DNA from: Marinilabiliales bacterium
GTDB taxonomy: Bacteria; Bacteroidota; Bacteroidia; Bacteroidales; F082
DNA length: 11,002 nt
NCBI GenBank assembly: GCA_002869465.1
Contig: PKSW01000160.1
Location: 1-11,002, forward strand
Direction: 5' to 3'
Under the pieces are notes generated by a model. That model was given only the letters and a program-made list of their open reading frames with translations, was not told where the DNA came from and did no database searches. Shown here piece after piece: positions 7,518 through 11,002 of the stretch. Made by a program: the position numbers and the translations under genes. Numbering within the stretch: position 1 is the first letter of the stretch; each line of letters opens with the position of its first letter.

Positions 7518-10451
7518 CTATTTAATAATAAATTTTCTTGTAAATATGTTTTGTTCTGAAACGGCCTTTAAAACATAAGTTCCGGTTTTCAGATGGGTCA
7601 GGTCCAAATCAAGTTTGTTCACCCCTTCATTAACAAATCGTTCTTCTGAATAAATAATTTTTCCGGATAAATCAATCACCTGAATACTAAGTTTTCCTTT
7701 TGTGTTTGCGTCCAGTTCGATTGTTGCCTTATCAAATACAGGATTTGGATATAATTTAAGGTTTTGATTTTGATTATTAGGACCTGCAAATATTTCTTCA
7801 ATCCCAACAGGCTTCCGAAAAGTATTACACCTCATTAATCCCCTACCAAAGGTTGCTGCATATATAATTCCATAGTTATCGGTGCCGGGATAAGGAATAA
7901 CAATTACTTCGGGACCATTTACCAATACAACTTCATCAGCAGTTTTAGGCACAATTTGCTGTTTCAAATCGAAGACAGGCACAATTCCCATATTTTCTGA
8001 TTGCATATACCATTCAGGTGAATTGTTGTGAATATCTTCGGTAACAAAAATCCCGTATTCAGTTCCGAGAATTGCGATGTTACTATCCGTCATTTCTATC
8101 AATGATGAATAAACAGGCATTTGTGGCAGATTGCCTTGTCTCGAATTAAAATCAGGTGTTTCAGCCAATGCGTTTTCAGTAAACAGCACATAGTAATCAT
8201 TTCCGTAGTTTCCTAACGTAACCATCACATTATTCGGATTTGAGGGATCTACTGAGATCGAAGTAATTACCTGGTCAACCGGATCGGATGTGCCTGGGAT
8301 GTATAAAGGGATTTCTTTAGTCGATACAATACATGATGGACTGCTGATGTCAGCTCTTTCATAATTATATGCCAGGGCCAGGTTTGATATTCTGTACAAT
8401 CGACCATCTTGTGTCCCAACATATAGCTGATTACCATCAGCAGAATATGTAATACATTGTGGAATTCCAACCATTCCAACCTGTGATCCTGACACTTCAA
8501 ACCATTCAGGTACTTTCCCGAAATTATGCAATTCCTTGGTCATAAATACATGATTCGCTGTAGCTATAAAAAGTCGTGAGGAAACTAAATCCTTAACTCT
8601 GATAGAGTCACCATCCTGAAGGCTTTCATCAGTTGGTAATGTATAATAGAATGGTTGCCCGCTATTTCTGCTTCTGACTTGGATAGTTGTTCCTGCAGGA
8701 ATATTTTCCCTTGCATAATATGTAACAGAATCCCTGCTATTTTGGTTATTAAAACTTTCCCATAAAGCTACAGGCGTTATAAATGCCTGTGGATTTGTAA
8801 TATCACCGGTCATAAATTGAGTTGAATAATTTTCGCCTGCATCTTCTGACCTTAACACCAGTCCTTCAGTAGAAGAAACAACGATAATCTCATGATTAAT
8901 TAATGAACTCACACATGGTCCTCCATCGCCTCCTAAAATCAATTCACCTTGTCTAATTGTATTTCCTTCACCGGAAATCACTATGGTTCCATTATCCTGT
9001 GAACCTCCCACGTTAAAGTTTTCCAGACCGGAATTACCAATGGCATAGAATTGTGTTGTATAATAATTTCTGTTGCTTGCAGCATGCGCATATTCATTGC
9101 CGTTCACAACACCTTTTGAAACACCACCATCTGTTCCAGTGAAAAACGTATTATCTGATCCGTTTCTAAATACATTTGTGTGCACATCAAAATGTAAGTA
9201 AGAATCAAACTGTGGATTTGTAAAACCTTCTGAAACAACTCGCCAGTCATATAGACCTTCAGATTGAATCATTTCACCCTGATATAATACAAAACCACCT
9301 AGTAGAATTTTATCAGGATTATCAGGGAATACTGTTATGGCATTATCATATACACCTTGACCTAAAAATACCGGGACAAAATTGGTTCCTGGTAATATAA
9401 TCCTCCACGAATAACCACTATCGTCAGAGCGATAAATATTATACACATTACCAAATTGATTAACAACACTGGCATAAGCAACCGATGCTTCTGAAGGTGC
9501 AAAAGCAAATTCAATTCTTGATACATTGCTCGCTGGCAGACTTATTGAATCACCTGTAGACCTAAGGATAAAATTATTGGCATTTCCTGCTTGTGAAAGA
9601 TAACACAAGTTATCAACACATGCTATTACAACACCTGCCGAGCTAACCTGAACGTCATAAGCATTCATGTTTAATGCTGTTCCGGCGGTATCAGTTGCCG
9701 TTGACCAATTGGCGCCATCATCATCCGAATATTTCAACCCGGTATTTGTAGCAGCGTATAGTCTACCTTTACTATCATCATAAGCCAGTTCATTAACATA
9801 AGCCCAATCGCTATTCTCGTCATTAAATGTTGGTTCAGTAGCCGGAATCAGGCTGAAATTATCTCCATCTGTCGACTTAAAAATACCCTGCCCCATAAAA
9901 CCACCTGAATATCCCATTTCCTCAAGTCCGGACATGGTCTGTGCTGCAAAACTTTCTCCGGTACCTGCATAGATTGTTCCGTTAGGGATCTGTATCATAC
10001 ACGAAACATAAAGGTTATCTTTTTCTGTATTAATCTTTTTCCACGTAATTGCAAGGTTTATAGATTTCCAAATTCCACCTGATACACCTGCAGCATAAAG
10101 GGTATTAGCTGTTGGATCTTGATTATCACAAATGATAGCTCTTGTTCTTCCCCCAAAATTATCCGGGCCTAATTGCGTCCAGGTTAAATCCAAAGATCGT
10201 GATGAACCCAAATTTTCTAACTGCTTTTTAGCTCTTTCCAGATCCGTGGCATTGATAACTCCAGTATGCTGATTATTTTTTATCGTTGTTAAATATTCTG
10301 CGGCAGGTTTAATTCTTGGTAATTGCAGTTCTGATTTTTTTTGTCGAGGCACATAATCATTGCCATTTTTAAAAGCGTATAAACCGATTGTCGTTCCTCC
10401 TAATACAATGAATATCAAAAGTAAACTGAAGTGTAAATATCTTCTTTTCAT
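7518..10451 (-). CDS. T9SS-secreted sortilin/VPS10-like beta-propeller protein
   Basis: The 977-residue product has an N-terminal signal or anchor (MKRRYLHFSLLLIFIVLGG...). From about 90 it follows the bacterial sortilin/VPS10-like propeller layout: WTQLGPDNFGGRTRAI (91-106), LYAAGVSGGIWKS (118-130), Asp-box-like turns KSTDGDNFS (192-200), YSDDDGANW (241-249) and RSDDSGYSW (341-349), then LHFDVHTNVF (419-428), GTDGGVSKG (439-447), GGSQDNGT (482-489) and the closing blade YAATFGRGLMR (864-874). Residues about 897-977 are a T9SS type A sorting domain (LKLYPNPV ... GTYVLKA ... TRKFIIK). It should be exported and then secreted or attached at the cell surface. Glycosyl-hydrolase labels on this family come only from the Asp-boxes; I see no catalytic set. 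It is the first gene of a two-gene operon with the FN3/Ycf48-like gene 27 bp downstream. Confidence 0.93.
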   Translation of the reverse strand: MKRRYLHFSLLLIFIVLGGTTIGLYAFKNGNDYVPRQKKSELQLPRIKPAAEYLTTIKNNQHTGVINATDLERAKKQLENLGSSRSLDLTWTQLGPDNFGGRTRAIICDNQDPTANTLYAAGVSGGIWKSINLAITWKKINTEKDNLYVSCMIQIPNGTIYAGTGESFAAQTMSGLEEMGYSGGFMGQGIFKSTDGDNFSLIPATEPTFNDENSDWAYVNELAYDDSKGRLYAATNTGLKYSDDDGANWSTATDTAGTALNMNAYDVQVSSAGVVIACVDNLCYLSQAGNANNFILRSTGDSISLPASNVSRIEFAFAPSEASVAYASVVNQFGNVYNIYRSDDSGYSWRIILPGTNFVPVFLGQGVYDNAITVFPDNPDKILLGGFVLYQGEMIQSEGLYDWRVVSEGFTNPQFDSYLHFDVHTNVFRNGSDNTFFTGTDGGVSKGVVNGNEYAHAASNRNYYTTQFYAIGNSGLENFNVGGSQDNGTIVISGEGNTIRQGELILGGDGGPCVSSLINHEIIVVSSTEGLVLRSEDAGENYSTQFMTGDITNPQAFITPVALWESFNNQNSRDSVTYYARENIPAGTTIQVRSRNSGQPFYYTLPTDESLQDGDSIRVKDLVSSRLFIATANHVFMTKELHNFGKVPEWFEVSGSQVGMVGIPQCITYSADGNQLYVGTQDGRLYRISNLALAYNYERADISSPSCIVSTKEIPLYIPGTSDPVDQVITSISVDPSNPNNVMVTLGNYGNDYYVLFTENALAETPDFNSRQGNLPQMPVYSSLIEMTDSNIAILGTEYGIFVTEDIHNNSPEWYMQSENMGIVPVFDLKQQIVPKTADEVVLVNGPEVIVIPYPGTDNYGIIYAATFGRGLMRCNTFRKPVGIEEIFAGPNNQNQNLKLYPNPVFDKATIELDANTKGKLSIQVIDLSGKIIYSEERFVNEGVNKLDLDLTHLKTGTYVLKAVSEQNIFTRKFIIK

Positions 10452-10756
10452 ATTATTAATTTTTGTTTGGCATAAATAATTTCATCCCCTGAAAACGAAG
10501 GCACAATTTACTGATTTTCTTTGTTACCTTTTGAAAATTGCCAAAAAAAAATAAACAATTTAAAAGCGTTATAAGGAGACTACATTTATTCAACCCCCTA
10601 TACTTAGTATTTATTCGGGTGGTATGCGTACAGTAACAGATAAAAAAAAGGCTTTTTATATCCTATTTAATAAACTGGTAATTAAAGTTTTGTGAGTTTA
10701 AATCCGAAAAGCAGGATGCACTGTAATCCATATCATCGATTTTGTTATATCCGCCC
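10452..10756. other. Intergenic stretch, no gene seen; probably holds the T9SS operon promoter
   Basis: About 300 AT-rich bases lie between the ATG of the 977-residue gene and the 5S remnant. I find no convincing coding frame, RNA gene or repeat. Minus-strand transcription of the T9SS operon must start here or read through from the rRNA operon. A near-match to the Bacteroidota -7 box (TATTTATG on the minus strand, 10471-10478) exists, but the nearest TTG is 25 bases upstream, too far for the usual spacing, so I do not call a promoter. Confidence 0.5.
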
Positions 10757-10788
10757 AAAAAACCTCCCCAATAATTTGAGGAGGTTTT
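10757..10788 (-). terminator. Terminator of the degenerate 5S copy
   Basis: On the minus strand a 9-bp stem (AAAACCTCC paired with GGAGGTTTT; arms 10780-10788 and 10759-10767, 12-base loop) ends in a run of six T. It directly follows the 3' end of the 5S remnant with the same short TATAAAA spacing as in the intact 5S copy, so it is probably the last terminator of the rRNA operon. Confidence 0.75.
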
Positions 10789-10863
10789 ATAGTTTTGGCG
10801 ACGACCTAACTGCCTGCCTGCAGGATTTTCCGCCTGGTATGGCAGTATCTATTGGTGCTGGCA
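10789..10863 (-). pseudogene. Degenerate 3' half of a second 5S rRNA
   Basis: Read on the minus strand, this stretch repeats the 3' part of the adjacent 5S rRNA. By hand alignment 53 of 58 shared positions agree. There is one extra base at 10850 and a 16-base insertion at 10809-10824 (ACTGCCTGCCTGCAGG on the plus strand). Conserved blocks are GCCAGC, GATACTGCCATACCAGG and TAGGTCGTCGCCAA. The 5' half of the rRNA is missing: homology stops at 10863 and the terminator of the upstream copy begins about 20 bases further right. It could not form helix I, so it is not a working 5S rRNA. Confidence 0.8.
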
Positions 10864-10883
10864 ATTACCTTTAGATTATAAAT

Positions 10884-10916
10884 AAAAAAACCCCGTTTCT
10901 TTCGAAACGGGGTTTT
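10884..10916 (-). terminator. Terminator of the intact 5S rRNA
   Basis: On the minus strand a perfect 13-bp stem (AAAACCCCGTTTC paired with GAAACGGGGTTTT; arms 10904-10916 and 10887-10899, 4-base loop) runs into seven T. It begins a few bases after the mature 5S 3' end, the usual position for the end of an rRNA operon. Confidence 0.92.
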
Positions 10917-10919
10917 ATA

Positions 10920-11002
10920 GTCTTGGCGACGACCTACTTTTCCACCTGGTATGGCAGTATCATCGGCGCTGGCAGGCTTAACTTCTCTGTTCGGAATGGG
11001 AA
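10920..11002 (-). rRNA. rrf: 5S ribosomal RNA, 3' part (5' end outside window)
   Basis: The minus strand reads TTCCCATTCCGAACAGAGAA, then GTTAAGCC, GCGCCGATGATACTGCC and GTAGGTCGTCGCCAAGA, the conserved internal and 3' regions of bacterial 5S rRNA (CCGAAC, GAAGTTAAG, GCGCCGAT). About 83 bases of a molecule near 110 are visible. The 3' end is set to about 10920 from the CGCCAAG side of helix I and may be off by one or two bases. Because transcription runs leftward, the 16S and 23S genes should lie to the right of the window. Confidence 0.95.

Noticed and set aside
8267..8500. 77-codon minus-strand frame inside the VPS10-like gene
   Set aside because: It overlaps the strongly supported 977-residue frame and has no family features of its own.
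10642..10658. A-run, GGC and T-run resembling a terminator
   Set aside because: The arms meet almost without a loop and there is no GC stem; it is more likely a simple A/T tract.
10624..10695. 23-residue plus-strand frame MRTVTDKKKAFYILFNKLVIKVL
   Set aside because: No promoter, no family resemblance and a length expected by chance in AT-rich DNA.
10692..10874. 60-codon plus-strand open frame
   Set aside because: It runs antisense through the 5S remnant and its terminator, so it is a by-product of RNA sequence.

Overview
The window looks like part of a chromosome from a member of the Bacteroidota. The evidence is two large secreted proteins ending in type IX secretion system (T9SS) type A sorting domains (YPNP... 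ending in LFIK/FIIK), Bacteroidota-type lipoprotein and outer-membrane barrel genes, AT-rich intergenic DNA without Shine-Dalgarno sites, and a 5S rRNA of Bacteroidota type. I cannot place it below phylum from sequence alone. No CRISPR array, insertion sequence, integrase or tRNA is visible.

Layout from left to right. Bases 1-29 may hold the start of a gene read leftward. Bases 40-3033 (minus) encode a 997-residue P-loop ATPase with a long, unrecognised helical N-terminal region and a winged-helix-like C-terminus. Bases 3051-3468 (plus) look like a decayed secreted YciI-family gene: a signal-peptide stub in one frame and a headless YciI domain in another. It runs 59 bp into the convergent ung gene (3410-4093, minus; uracil-DNA glycosylase). 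A 42-residue lipoprotein (4190-4318) and a conserved outer-membrane barrel-like protein (4392-5171) follow on the plus strand. A strong bidirectional terminator (5179-5201) separates them from a two-gene minus-strand operon. Its first gene is a 977-residue sortilin/VPS10-like propeller protein (7518-10451) and its second a 755-residue FN3/Ycf48-like propeller protein (5223-7490). Both are predicted T9SS cargo. To the right are an apparently non-coding stretch, a degenerate 5S rRNA copy with its own terminator, and the 3' part of an intact 5S rRNA with its terminator. This is the tail of an rRNA operon arriving from outside the window.

The genes do not form one obvious pathway. The most notable structures are: a seven-bladed propeller apparently inserted inside an FN3-like domain, with a velcro closing strand; the tandem 5S remnant whose terminator hairpin is preserved with a different stem; the broken YciI gene; and the uncharacterised large ATPase. 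I see no convincing new multi-gene system. The ATPase, with a possible partner starting at its 3' end, is the only candidate, and the partner lies outside the window.
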